Numbered from the stretch's first letter, positions 39,296 through 49,356 are shown. The stretch: DNA of 64,000 nt from Gari tellinella (GCA_922989275.2 OV277867.1:6138001-6202000); one strand, 5' to 3'. The notes: generated by a model from the sequence alone, not told the origin. Made by a program: numbers and translations.

Positions 39296-39541
39296 CAGTG
39301 GATAATCTGTTATTCTTTCCCGTTTAAACGCAAACGTACGCAAACGCAAAGCACTAAAACGTAGAAAAGAACAACTTTTGGACAATTCTGATAATTCTTG
39401 TTTATCTTGGTGGCAAACAGTTTGGAGCCTGATCAGACGCCGGGTTACCCGGCGTCTGATCTGGCTCCAAACTGTTTGCACTGCAAATAGTAGTTTTAGC
39501 GTAAACACGTTCATTGGGAAAGAATAACAGATTCTCCACTG
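39296..39541 (-). mobile_element. A-family MITE copy A19
   Basis: CAGTGGATAATCTG at the left, the same change as A5. GTAAACACGTTCATTGGG replaces GTAAACGCGTTTATTGGG. Confidence 0.92.
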
Positions 39542-39590
39542 TACCGGTATACAGCGGAGGAAACTTTGTGGTTTCCCTCTAAACGGCACT

Positions 39591-39745
39591 ACAGTGACCC
39601 CTCTCTACAACAACATCCATTGGGAGACAAAGATTGTGAGCGTTGTACGGAGGGAGTCGTTATAGGGGGGGGGGGGCATTGGTCAACATTTGTAAACAGA
39701 TTGAGTCCAGATCAGACGCCGCGTCTCTCGTCATTATGATTATTC
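39591..39745. mobile_element. G-family MITE copy G2, truncated
   Basis: CAGTGACCCCTCTCTACAAC at the left, a G run, AAACAGATTGAGTCCAGATC..AGACGCCGCG, then CTCTCGTCATTATGATTATT; the right side is lost. Confidence 0.65.
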
Positions 39746-39894
39746 CACTGTATATATTAGTAAAAGATTTGTTTCCGTTTCGTATTGCTGACATTATTTG
39801 ACAGGTAGATCTGAATACAAAGGTAATGCAGCATTATCATTAACACACTTTCTGCACTATGTTTGTCCCGAATTTAACAACAGTAGTAGTGTGG

Positions 39895-40010
39895 GATAGG
39901 CATTTTTCTTTCCAAAATAAAACGCACATTTGTGCTAAAAATTTAAACTCCATTGCAAACAGTTTGGAGTCAGGTCACAGGCCAAGTAATTTAAATTGTT
40001 GTTTGCAATA
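39895..40010. mobile_element. A-family left-arm remnant
   Basis: TTTTTCTTTCCAAAATAAAA, CGCACATTTGTGCTAAAAAT and GCAAACAGTTTGGAGTCAGG follow the A order, then decay. Confidence 0.5.
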
Positions 40011-40052
40011 TTTATTCAAGTTACTTTAAGGGCACAACTGTCAATACGAATG

Positions 40053-40120
40053 TCAAACAGTTTGTATCCTGATCAGACGCCGCGTAATGCGGTGTCTGAT
40101 CTGGATCCAAACTGTTTACA
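40053..40120. repeat. Core 1 hairpin, B type
   Basis: CAAACAGTTTGTATCCTGAT..CAGACGCCGCGTAATGCGGTGTCTG..ATCCAAACTGTTTAC. It is followed by GTCGCATTAAGCACCCTTGG but no TTAA end. Confidence 0.6.
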
Positions 40121-40346
40121 AAGTCGCATTAAGCACCCTTGGCAATGAAGAGTAAGTCTCCAAAATCCATTATTGACTGAATAATTTTGAATTGAATAGT
40201 GTTCTGGATATATTACACGTTGATGCAGGTAATATTTTACAGCAGGTTTTTTTTTATTCCCTTTGAAACTTCGAGAAAAAGCTTCGCAAAAGTAATGCAA
40301 TTAAATGTAGAACATGGCAGCTGATTGAAAATGTTGACTATTCGCT

Positions 40347-40491
40347 TTAACATTTTTACTGCCAAATCATTCGTGAGAATTTTACCCCTTCACCGTTTCA
40401 TTGTCGTCTGCTTCAATTTTGTTGTCTGCAATGCCGTTTCCAAACTGTTTGCAAACGCAATTTTAAGCGTCATTTAGAGTGAAAGGGTTAA
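40347..40491 (+). mobile_element. B-family TTAA element lacking half its core
   Basis: TTAACATTTTTACTGCCAAA to GAGTGAAAGGG-TTAA. The left arm runs straight into CCAAACTGTTTGCAAACGC, so the left hairpin arm and tip are gone. Such deletions are common where hairpins are replicated. Confidence 0.75.
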
Positions 40492-40498
40492 TAAAAGT

Positions 40499-40600
40499 AG
40501 CAAACAGGTAAGAACCTAGTCAGATGCCGAGTTACTGTGTGCCTGATCAGGTCTCAATTTATTTGTAGTGGACTAACTATTTTAGCTGACGTGTTTATAG
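40499..40600. repeat. Degenerate core 1 with A-like flank
   Basis: GCAAACAGGTAAGAACCTAG..TCAGATGCCGAGTTACTG..CCTGATCAGGTCTC, then AGCTGACGTGTTTATAGGGA. Confidence 0.45.
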
Positions 40601-40812
40601 GGAAATAATAATAACGATTTTCAAATATAAACCTTATCAAAATGCGTCTGATTCAATGCATGTTATACCTATCGGAACAATATACATGTATATATTGTTA
40701 AATAAAACGAACAAAAAAGAAACAAACAAATCAAACAATTAAAAATAACGAATCTCAAATAGGGTCGCAAAACTGTTACGGTCCTGAGCAAACATCATAT
40801 TTAATAAAATAA

Positions 40813-41024
40813 CGTACGGCAAATGTTGTCGTAAGTCAGATTATAAAAATCTCAATTTTTATATATTTCTCCTTCTTATCCTGTCTTCTGAATCGCCTTG
40901 AAAGGACGATTATAAAAAGATGTCACAAGACAGGATTAGATGGAGAAATAAGAAATTAAATATATTTTAAAGTTTAGACTAACGATCGTTAACCTCGAAC
41001 GAAGTTTTATGAAACGGGCCAAGG
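40813..41024. mobile_element. H-family palindromic MITE
   Basis: GTACGGCAAATGTTGTCGTA and, at the right, GTTTTATGAAACGGGCC. The hairpin has lost part of its left arm (CTTATCCTGTCTTCTGAATC) while the right arm is intact (GATGTCACAAGACAGGATTA). Confidence 0.7.
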
Positions 41025-41307
41025 GTACATTGTCAAACAATTAGAATCCGGATCAGACAGTATTCGTGAGTAATTGAATGGACAGGTTCTATATTATTTT
41101 ACCCGACCAGGCCTAGGAAACATTCCTATTTGACTTCCTGACACCTGTAAGTCGTCTACTGTATAGAGGAAAGTGATAATAACTAACCAACAGCAGATAT
41201 CAAGTTCGGTGACTAACCTGATAACGGACGTAAGGCTTAGCCATTATCATGTTGAATTGTCGTCTGTCATAAATAATTATATATCGTTTGCAGAACGTTG
41301 GGTATGA

Positions 41308-41383
41308 GTTGCAACTAATTAGGATCTAGATCAGATGACGCAATATGCAGTGAATGATCTGAATCCATACTGATTGCAAATGT
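41308..41383. repeat. Degenerate core 1
   Basis: GCAACTAATTAGGATCTAGA..TCAGATGACGCAATATGC..GATCTGAATCCATACTG..ATTGC. Confidence 0.4.
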
Positions 41384-41434
41384 TAGCCAAGTAGCGATTT
41401 GCATGTCCCGGTTTATTAATGTTTAATCATTAAT

Positions 41435-41649
41435 TTAACCCCTGAAATGCCCTTACTCGACTTTAATATGTATTTGCAAAACAGTTTGGATCCTGTTCAG
41501 ACGGCGCGTAACACGGTGTCTGAATAGGATCCAAACTGTTTGACACTCGTTTCTATATTTCTTGAGTACAGTAAAAAAAAAAAAATTGAGAAATAAAAAG
41601 TAGATGATAATTGTTTAAATTGATGACGTCATGGCAGTGAAGGGGTTAA
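41435..41649 (-). mobile_element. B-family TTAA MITE
   Basis: TTAACCCCTGAAATGCCCTT at the left; ATGACGTCATGGCAGTGAAG..GGG-TTAA at the right. Core 1 has one arm CTGTTCAGACGGCGCG. The left end looks like a D end, the right like a B end. Confidence 0.75.
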
Positions 41650-41730
41650 ACGATTTGAAATAAGTATGTAACCAAGAAGTTTCCCATTTTTCGTCTCAAT
41701 CCTACACCGACTGCATCCTACTTCTCTAAT

Positions 41731-41945
41731 CCTTTCACTCTCATTGACGTCTTTAAGAGCTTTTACAAACAGTTTTGATCCTGATCACACGCCGCGTAAC
41801 GCGGCGTGTGATCAGGATCAGAACTGTTTGTCACTTGTTTTGAAATTATGACAGTTATACTGCATTAAATCTAAGTTTGAAACCATATTGCAGACAGCAA
41901 TATTGACTGAGACAGCAATATGGTGGTGAAGGGGTAAAAATCTCA
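41731..41945 (-). mobile_element. B-family MITE
   Basis: CTAATCCTTTCACTCTCATT at the left. The core carries a compensated pair of changes (GATCACACGCCGCG and CGCGGCGTGTGATC). GTGGTGAAGGGGT closes it; both TTAA sites are mutated. Confidence 0.7.
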
Positions 41946-41969
41946 TGATAAATATTATGCAGGCATGTA

Positions 41970-42212
41970 CAGTGGAGAATGTGTTATTCTTTCCCAATAA
42001 ACGCGTTTACGCTAAAACCATTATTTGAAGTGCAAACAGTTTGGAGCCAGATCAGACGCCGGGTAACCCGGCGTCTGATCAGGCTCCAAACTGTTTGTCA
42101 CCAAGATAAACACGAATTATCAGAATTGTCCAAAAGTTGTTATTTTCTACGTTTTTTAGTGTTTTGCGTTTGCGTACGTTTTAAACGGGAAAGAATAACA
42201 GATTCTCCACTG
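41970..42212 (+). mobile_element. A-family MITE copy A20
   Basis: Left end CAGTGGAGAATGTG as in A10. A short deletion in the right arm makes CGTACGTTTTAAACGGG. Confidence 0.9.
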
Positions 42213-42221
42213 TATAGCAGA

Positions 42222-42470
42222 GAAGACGCCATTCATTCGATGTTAAACGCAAACGCTTTGAAATTAAATGAAGAAAATGACAGTTTTGAAAATATTGACG
42301 ATGTACAGTACTGTATATATTTAGTTGAATGGTAAACAGTTTGGAGCCTGATCTAACGCCGGGTTACCAGTCGTATGACGTTGCTCCAAGAAGTGTGCAA
42401 TAAATAAAAAGGTTGAGACATCATGAAACTCGTTTACTGGGAAAGAATAACTGCTTTTTCCGTTGAGGCG
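42222..42470 (-). mobile_element. A-like copy, strongly diverged, plus a second remnant
   Basis: AGAGAAGACGCCATTCATTC, AAACGCAAACGCTTTG, GTAAACAGTTTGGAGCCTGA..TCTAACGCCGGGTTACC, then TTTACTGGGAAAGAATAAC. Another decayed A piece (CGACGTCTGATCTGGCTCC) lies at 42500-42668. Confidence 0.55.
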
Positions 42471-42751
42471 GAATAAAGATCCCGAACCTCTAGAATGCTC
42501 CTGTGAAAAAGATGCTTATATTTCCCGTTCAAACTAAATACAAATTCATTTCATTCAATTTAGAAAGAAAGTTTCCCGACGTCTGATCTGGCTCCAAACT
42601 ATTTTCATTTGACATAAACGATTTCACAGTGAGGCGTTTGTTAAAATACCAACGTTTCCCCCACTGTGTGTGATTGTATCTAAAACAAGTCCATTGCAAA
42701 AGTTCTCCATATTCTTTCAGAACGTTTTATCCGAGCGCCAGTCAGTTTAAA

Positions 42752-43034
42752 TTAACACTTTCACTCTCAATGGCGTCATAAAGGGCGTTTGAAAACAGTT
42801 TGGATCATGATCAGTCGCCGCGTAACGCGGCGTCTGATGTATATCAATTATGTTTGATCCTCGGTTTTTAATTTCTTTAGTCATACTGCCTTAATTTTAA
42901 ATTTGATAACCTTTAATATTTGCTCTTCAGATAAATTTAAAAACGATATTGCAGACGCCACTATTGAAGCAGACGACCAATATGGCGGCGAAGAGTTAGA
43001 ATATCACGATAAATTTGATCATGAAAGGGTAAAG
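42752..43034 (-). mobile_element. B-family TTAA MITE
   Basis: TTAACACTTTCACTCTCAAT, core 1 (GATCAGTCGCCGCGTAACGC), paired GCAGACG motifs around GACCAATATGGCGGCGAAG, end ATCATGAAAGGGT. Confidence 0.65.
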
Positions 43035-43107
43035 CCGAAATGCATTTCGCGTGGGTAAAAACTGTTCTCAAGAGTTAGCACGAGGTCGGAATTTTGAATT
43101 GCACTGA

Positions 43108-43180
43108 GTGTCAAACAGCTTAGATCCAGAACAGTCGTCGCCTTACGCTTCGTCTGATCCGAATCTAACCTGTTTGGAAA
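43108..43180. repeat. Degenerate core 1
   Basis: GTCAAACAGCTTAGATCCAG..CAGTCGTCGCCTTACGCTTC..GTCTGATCCGAATCTAACC. Confidence 0.45.
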
Positions 43181-43282
43181 TAACTATTGTAAAATGTTAT
43201 GACATAACATCCACTCATCCAGTCCTTTACCCCAAACTCAAGTAAACTATTCGTAACTCTTTCAGCGTCTTATTGGGTTTGA

Positions 43283-43500
43283 AGCCTTTCACTGCAAATG
43301 TTTTCTTGAAATTTTTACCCCTTCACCTGTTTATTGTCGTCTGCTTCAATTTTATTGTCTGTAAAATCGTTTCAAAAATAAGAAATAAGGCAGTATGACT
43401 GATTTTTTCTCAAAACGTGTGTCAAACAGTTTGGATCCTGATCAGACGCTGCGTAACGCGGCGTCTGAGCAGGATCCCTACTGTTTGCAAACGCGCGTTT
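43283..43500 (+). mobile_element. B-family MITE, right end cut by a C element
   Basis: CCTTTCACTGCAAATG at the left, both GTCGTCTGCTTCAATTTT motifs, core 1 (GATCAGACGCTGCGTAACGC), then GCAAACGCGCG-TTTAA. The next element begins at that TTAA, where intact B copies continue about 30 bp further. Confidence 0.75.
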
Positions 43501-43750
43501 AACCCTTTACCTTATAGAAGCGCCTTTTAGCGCACTCCGTTTAATCCTCCGCGGAAGAAAATAATTCCAGTCTATACAGTCATGAAAATGTATCAGAAGA
43601 AATGTTTTCTTAATTCTAGTAGGTGGTAACTTAAAACAGGCTAAAAGTAAAGCAGAATGCGCCTTAAGGCGCATTCTGCTTTACTTTCAACCTGTTTTAA
43701 ATAGTCACATATTTTCAAATCTAAAATCAGGCTATAGGGTAAAGGGTTAA
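43499..43750 (-). mobile_element. C-family TTAA MITE inserted at the B right arm
   Basis: TTAACCCTTTACCTTATAGA to TAGGGTAAAGGG-TTAA, 252 bp. Perfect core 2 tip AATGCGCCTTAAGGCGCATT. Orientation opposite to the copies at 35183 and 60755. Confidence 0.85.
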
Positions 43751-43954
43751 GTGTCGATGAGATTGAGTGTTACCTTTTATGACCCATAATTGTCGACCTC
43801 TTCAAACAATATCGTCTACACAAAATCTCAGATTTGTTTTTTGTTTTGCTTTGCTTTTTAACAAAGGATAGTTTGAATGTGAGAAGTCGATCTAGATCCT
43901 ATGCAGCGTTACGTGGTATGCTGAATCCAAACTGTTTGCAAATTTTAGCAGATA

Positions 43955-44200
43955 CAGTGGAGAATCTGTTATTCTTTCCCGTTTAAACGCAAACGTACGC
44001 AAACGCAAAGCGCTAAAACGTAGAAAAGAACAACTTTTGGACAATTCTGATAATTCTTGTTAATCTTGGTGGCAAAAAGTTTGGAGCCTGATCAGACGCC
44101 GGGTTACCCGGCGTCTGATCTGGCTCCAAACTGTTTGCACTGCAATTAATAGTTTTAGCGTAAACGCGTTTATTGGGAAAGAATAACAGATTCTCCACTG
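43955..44200 (-). mobile_element. A-family MITE copy A21
   Basis: Both ends of the AATCTG type. GCAAAAAGTTTGG in the outer stem is shared with A22; GCGCTAAAACG also with A16 and A22. Confidence 0.92.
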
Positions 44201-44777
44201 TAAGGGTTAAATTGACCGTGCAAACAGTTTTCGTACACTTCACAGTTTTACTATACGGAAGGTAACTCTTGGTAAAATCAAACCGAAGACACCTTGTATT
44301 TTTGTCTCTTGAACACTGGAAGAAACTAAACAAAATATTAACATGTTTATACATATATGAGTTCGAGTCATGGAAACACTATAAGAACGGCATTTCTGTA
44401 AATACGACGTATTTTCTTGTTGTTCTTTACGTTTATATTTGTGGTTTCGCCCATTTTGTTTCATGTACAAAGTATATTCTTGTTAGATCATGAAAACCGT
44501 TTTTCTGTACATTATTTCTTTTACGGCTTGATACCGAGAAATTACGCCAGCTTCACTACCTTACAGGGTTGGCTGCAAACAGTAACAGGCAATTCGAATT
44601 TCACAAATTCTTTTATTGATGTGACAAGAACAGTACCCAATATGATCAACTTCAACCCCTAAGTGTAGTATCAAATTCATTTAACTTTAGCTGATTATTA
44701 AAATGGAGAAGCTCTGGTTGTGTGCCTACAGCAACCTTCTCATGAATTTCATCATAATTCAGTTTACTTAATAAATA
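44201..44777. other. No feature seen
   Basis: AT-rich with overlapping short ORFs on both strands; none shows a domain. Confidence 0.4.
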
Positions 44778-45255
44778 TTAAGGTGTCGGCCTGGTCAGGA
44801 ATCACTTCCGGGTCGTTGTAGTCTTGCAAGTAGTACATTGAAAAATACAATTTCAAGGATTTGCACTGTTTAGTTTTGCCTGTGGGTGAGTTTGAATGGT
44901 TTTCTTGATGAAAACTGGCTATTTGTGGTCATTTCCACCCAAATGGCATTGTTTTAGGCATCTCATTTCAGGACTTTTTCTCTAGGCGGATGCATATGGA
45001 AACACAGTGAATGGGATGAAGGTGAAAGTTGTTTACCTTTATTTTGACAGTGACCTTAGCAAATCATTGATAGCAAAAAATGTAGCCGGCGATGTTATAG
45101 GTATACTGGCCTCAATTAACAGGGAAATGTCTATAGAATTGAAGGGTAGGTCTTTTATAGCCTAGAAAATGTTTTGGAGGGAGCTGTTGGCTCTGAAAGT
45201 TAGGCATTTTACTATAGATTATATAGGGCGAAATTAGACCAGGCCGACATCTTAA
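44778..45255. mobile_element. M element: TTAA-flanked inverted-repeat element
   Basis: TTAA-GGTGTCGGCCTGGTC at the left and GACCAGGCCGACATC-TTAA at the right. The terminal repeat is 15 bp with one mismatch, the whole 478 bp. It has no hairpin core and no long ORF. Single copy in this window. Confidence 0.75.
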
Positions 45256-45294
45256 GGAGTTACGGAGGTGAATGAAAAAACACCATACTCCTTA

Positions 45295-45628
45295 CAGTAC
45301 TGAACCTTATTAAATTCAATTGATAATCGCAAGCGAATTGCCATCGAATTGCCATCGAATTGCAATCGAATCGCGCGCTTCAAAAAACAAATCCTACGTT
45401 TGAATATTTTAACGCGAATTTTCCGAAGCGGTTGTGACAAACATGGAATCGAAAACAATAACGAAGGGATATTTGCAAACATTTGTGAGATACACCATTC
45501 AAAAATATTTACCCGAGGGTAAAGTTTGTACTTTGAATCGCAAGCAAATTGCCATCGAATTGCAAGCGAATTGCCATCGAATTGCAAGCGAATCGCAAAA
45601 ATTGTTAATTTAATAAGAGTCAGTACTG
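45295..45628. mobile_element. O element: TA-flanked, with 11-bp motif arrays
   Basis: CAGTACTGAACCTTATTAAA at the left; TTTAATAAGAGTCAGTACTG at the right, TA outside both. Just inside each end an array of GAATTGC(C/A)A(T/G)C units runs about 50-60 bp (45317-45375 and 45535-45598). Confidence 0.75.
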
Positions 45629-45753
45629 TAATAAGCAACCACATGGACTAGTGATCCCCTTCTCGACATCGTGTTCTTTCATGTACTTGGAGTATACCCC
45701 AATCCCATGGTCTATTCATTTTGAAGTTTTATTCCGTGTGCAAAATGTGCATG

Positions 45754-46001
45754 TTAACCCTTTCACTGCCAAATATTTCGTCAGATGTTTACCGCTTCGC
45801 CGTTATATTGTCGTCTGCTTCAATTTTGTGGTCTATAATGTCGTTTCAAAGTTAGAAAATAAGGCAGTATCACTGACGAAATTTCAAAACAAGTGTAAAA
45901 CACTTTGGTTCCTGATCAGACGCCGCTTTACGCGGCGTCTGATCAGGGTCCAAACTGTTTGCAAACGCGCTTTTAAACGTCATTGAAAGCGAAAGGGTGA
46001 A
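45754..46001 (+). mobile_element. B-family TTAA MITE
   Basis: TTAACCCTTTCACTGCCAAA to AAGCGAAAGGG-TGAA (right TTAA mutated). Core 1: GTTCCTGATCAGACGCCGC and mirror GCGTCTGATCAGGGTCC. Confidence 0.8.
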
Positions 46002-46011
46002 TATAGTACTA

Positions 46012-46257
46012 CAGTGGAGAATCTGTTATTCTTTCCCGTTTAAACGCAAACGTACGCAAACGCATAGCGCTAAAACGTAGAAAAGAACAACTTTTGGACA
46101 ATTCTGATATTTCATGTTTATCTTGGTGGCAAAAAGTTTGGAGCCTGATCAGACGCCGGGTTACCCGGCGTCTGATCTGGCTCCAAACTGTTTGCACTGC
46201 AAATAATAGTTTTAGCGTAAACGCGTTTATTGGGAAAGAATAACAGATTCTCCACTG
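46012..46257 (-). mobile_element. A-family MITE copy A22
   Basis: Both ends of the AATCTG type. Shares GCAAAAAGTTTGG with A21, and GATATTTCATG with A15. Confidence 0.92.
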
Positions 46258-46569
46258 TACAACGCTTAGGTACATGTACCCGCGCCCAATTCCTCCATAT
46301 GTGTAGTGATCCTGTCATAATTGATGTGAATCCATACTACTAAGAAAAAAACCCCAAAAAACCCAACAACAACATTATCTTCTGTTACATATTATAATTC
46401 CTGGTCATTTATGAGTCAATCTTACATTTAAGAATAAGTTCAACTTGTTAACAGACGAGAAAACAATAAGCAGATGACTCTTTTTAAAACAGATGTTTTA
46501 TACACAATCTCCATCACCAGTTTACTAGTATTGTAGCAAACCCATCATCATATTAAAAATCGGCTCACT
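46258..46569. other. No feature seen
   Basis: AT-rich, unique-looking between A22 and an E fragment. Confidence 0.4.
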
Positions 46570-46668
46570 TGTATAGGAGCTGTGTTCGTCTTGCTTTAAG
46601 CAGTCACCTTCATTAAACACCAAGTAATTAACTCAATTGTGTGGCTCTAATATTGGAGCTTTACTGTA
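46570..46668. mobile_element. E-family right half
   Basis: TCTTGCTTTAAGCAGTCACC, then TGTGGCTCTAATATTGGAGC..TTTACTG before TA. Confidence 0.5.
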
Positions 46669-46773
46669 TACCTATGATACGTGACACCGAATTCAATACT
46701 GTCATGAGTTCATTTACGAAATCGTTAGCCGTCGTTGGCCATCGCTTGCGAGTTGGCTCCCTGGTCTGGAATA

Positions 46774-46975
46774 CAGCGGAGTAAACGTTATTATTCCGTT
46801 TAAACGAAACGGAACTTATAATAGAAAATGGCAATCTTTTGGCAATTCTGACTACCAGTTTTAATCTGAGTTGCAACCCGTGTGGAGCCTGATTAGACGC
46901 CGGGTTACCCGGCGTCTGATCTGGCTCCACACGGGTTGCAATAGAAAGAATAGTCTTTGCGTAAACGCGTTTAAC
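46774..46975 (-). mobile_element. A-family copy A24, distinct core
   Basis: CAGCGGAGTAAACGTTATTA at the left. The outer stem is changed on both arms in a paired way (GCAACCCGTGTGGAGCC and GGCTCCACACGGGTTGC), so pairing is kept with a different sequence. The right end is lost after GTAAACGCGTTTAACC. Confidence 0.75.
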
Positions 46976-47053
46976 CTAAGTCGCAAACAGTGGCAACTGA
47001 ACTCACTGCAGGTTCACTGTGTGAAATGGTGTATACCATAATTTAGTTGACTG

Positions 47054-48332
47054 TATAGGTCGTTTGCAGTTCAAAAAAACACGATAAATCTTAGATAATT
47101 TTAAAACTGGTGAACGTATTTAAATGAAAGTTTGCATATACTTATGATGTGTCTATACCAACTCTGACAAGGAAATTCAGATTTTTTGATAATCTGACTA
47201 AAAACTTTTCTTCTTTGTTTTATATAAATTTTGTGTCGCTGAAAATGGTCAATTACGTGGGGTGTTATTGGCTATTACCTTGATCAAGTTTGTTTATATT
47301 GGAGAATATCCCCAGGTAAAATCCCGTGCTAGTTGCTTCTGTCTGAAAGGTGAATCCCGTGCTGATATAGGTTGTTTAGTTGTACAAATTTAATTGTGAG
47401 GCCCCATTACATTTTTTACTATGCTAAATTCATGAACTCTTTACCAGGAATAAAGAGAATTGCATTACTTTTCAAAACGAAGCTCTAACATTTCTACATA
47501 ATACAGAGCTCCAGATAAGAGTAAGTAAATTGAACAAGTCTAAAATTTTCTCACTCGTTTCCTCACCAAATCCTATGGTGTGATTACTCATCGAGACGAT
47601 TCTAATGATCAAGTAGTCACACCATAGGGCTTAATTCAGAAATAAAGATTTTAGTTCTGGAAATACTCCCCTTATCTGGAGCCCTGATAATATGTATCAG
47701 TGTTCGAGTTGTATTGCAGTATGCTTACGTTACGTTTTGTTTCCTTTAAACGAAAAAATAATAAAGGTTTACGATCTGCTGTGGAAACATTCTGTTGAAA
47801 ATTTGATAATGGTAAGTTTGCGTAGATCGTCTAGTATGAACATGTCTCTTCTACTAATTATCACATTTAGTTGTTTTGCGTTTTGTTGATAAAACTTTTA
47901 TATGAGTGGCACATGGTTCGGATCCTATTTAGATACGAAATGGCTCCGTTGTCCGATCAGGATCCAACATGTTCGCAAATGACAGTATGGTCGGTTAATA
48001 CGTTTAAAACGTACCCCAGTCAGGGCCTCGTTCGGTTAGTTGTAAACTACTATGGTATGCGATAGCTTAACGGTGAGGCGTTACGGAGTCGTGAAAGAAA
48101 GGCTGTTGAATAACTTAAAATCACCATTCGGAAAACTGTCCCTTAGAAGTGTAAACTTTATATAGAAGTTATGAATAAAACTTTTTTATTACGAAGAGAA
48201 AAAAGTTGTTATTTTTTGTCAGAGTTGGTATAGGTATATCATAAATCTGTGCAAAATTTCATTTGACTTCGTTGTCTTGTTGTGGAAATATTTGAAAATT
48301 GTCGTGTTTTTTTGAACTGCAAACGACCTATA
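47054..48332. mobile_element. K element: long-inverted-repeat transposon
   Basis: TATAGGTCGTTTGCAGTTCA plus AAAAAACACGA is mirrored exactly at 48302-48332. Inner parts of the arms also match, such as TATACCAACTCTGACAA at about 47154-47170 and its mirror at 48219-48235. The arms are about 120 bp, the whole 1279 bp. No transposase ORF is seen. A hAT-like I element is nested in it. Confidence 0.75.
47504..47686. mobile_element. I-family hAT-like MITE copy I1, nested in K
   Basis: CAGAGCTCCAGATAAG at the left, CTTATCTGGAGCCCTG at the right. Inner hairpin AAATCCTATGGTGTGA..GAGACGATTC..GTCACACCATAGG. Confidence 0.75.
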
Positions 48333-48504
48333 TGCATTTCATTCAGTTTCATTTTACGGGATACATTATTCGTCTTTCCAGTTGTTTGCAAAATGTTAGG
48401 ATCGGAGTTAATTGTTGACTGTTTCAAGTTCAGGTTCGTGTTAGTTCTTGTTTTGTAATTATGTATAGTATAGAAGATGTTATCGCTTCAAATTTAATTA
48501 TTTA

Positions 48505-48645
48505 TTCCATAGCCTGTTTCCAGTTTTGAAGACAGATGAACACTAAATGCATGTTGAAACATGTCCTTGGTTGAAAGTAAAGCAGAATGCACCTTTAATC
48601 GCATACTGCTTTACTTTCAGCCTCCTTTAAGCTACTATCTGCTAG
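48505..48645. mobile_element. C-family remnant with core 2
   Basis: GGTTGAAAGTAAAGCAGAAT..GCACCTTTAATCGCAT..CTGCTTTACTTTCAGCCTCC. TTAA ends lost. Confidence 0.55.
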
Positions 48646-48736
48646 GATGGAGGAATCAGAAATTAGAATGTATTTTAAAATTTTAACTTACGACCGATTT
48701 TGTTAGTTACGTACGACGTTTCGTAAGACGGGCACC

Positions 48737-48983
48737 TGGGTCCCGTTTCATAAAACATCTTACGACAAATGATGTCGTAAGTCAAACCTTTAAAATACAT
48801 TTATTCTCTGATTTCTCCATCTAATCCTGTCTTGTGACATCTTTTTGGAATCGTCTTTTCAAGACGATTCCAAAAAGATGTCACAAGACAGGATTAGATG
48901 GAGAAATAAATAATAATTGAGAGTTTTATAATCTGATTTACGACAACATTTGTCTTACGAAGTTTTATGAAACGGGCCCCTGG
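48737..48983. mobile_element. H-family MITE, best copy
   Basis: ACCTGGGTCCCGTTTCATAA at the left; TTATGAAACGGGCCCCTGGT at the right; TTACGACAAATGATGTCGTA inside. A decayed second H end (CGTACGACGTTTCGTAAGAC) lies just before it at 48700-48733, so two copies abut. Confidence 0.8.
48811..48907. repeat. Perfect 47-bp hairpin inside the H element
   Basis: ATTTCTCCATCTAATCCTGT through AATCGTCTT pairs without mismatch with AAGACGATT through ATGGAGAAAT, across a three-base loop (TTC). Confidence 0.95.
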
Positions 48984-49117
48984 TGATTATTCAACTTCCT
49001 ATTTTGTAATCATATACATTCAAGTTATTTTTATCAGAGCTGCAAACATTTTGGAGGTTGACCAGACACCGGTGTTTTACTCCATAACTGATCCCTAAAG
49101 TGTTGGAATGAACATAT

Positions 49118-49288
49118 AGCTGAACTTCGATATCTCGAACTCGGTTAGGTCGAACATACCCGTATTTGCCACGTTTTAACTTTGAAATCGGGTATGTTTG
49201 TCTTCACCGAGCATGAAATAATGCAATCCATGTGTCGACAAATCGGATAGTTCGAGTTAAGCGAGTTCGAGATATCGATGTTCGACTG
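49118..49288. mobile_element. F-family MITE
   Basis: AGCTGAACTTCGATATCTCG at the left, GAGATATCGATGTTCGACTG and TA at the right. The CGTGGC hairpin tip is half deleted (TTTGCCACGTTTTAAC). Confidence 0.75.
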
Positions 49289-49356
49289 TAGTTGTTTCAG
49301 CACAAAAGCTTTCAGTGGGCAAGAATAACGCCTTCGCCTCTGCACATCTTCCCTTA

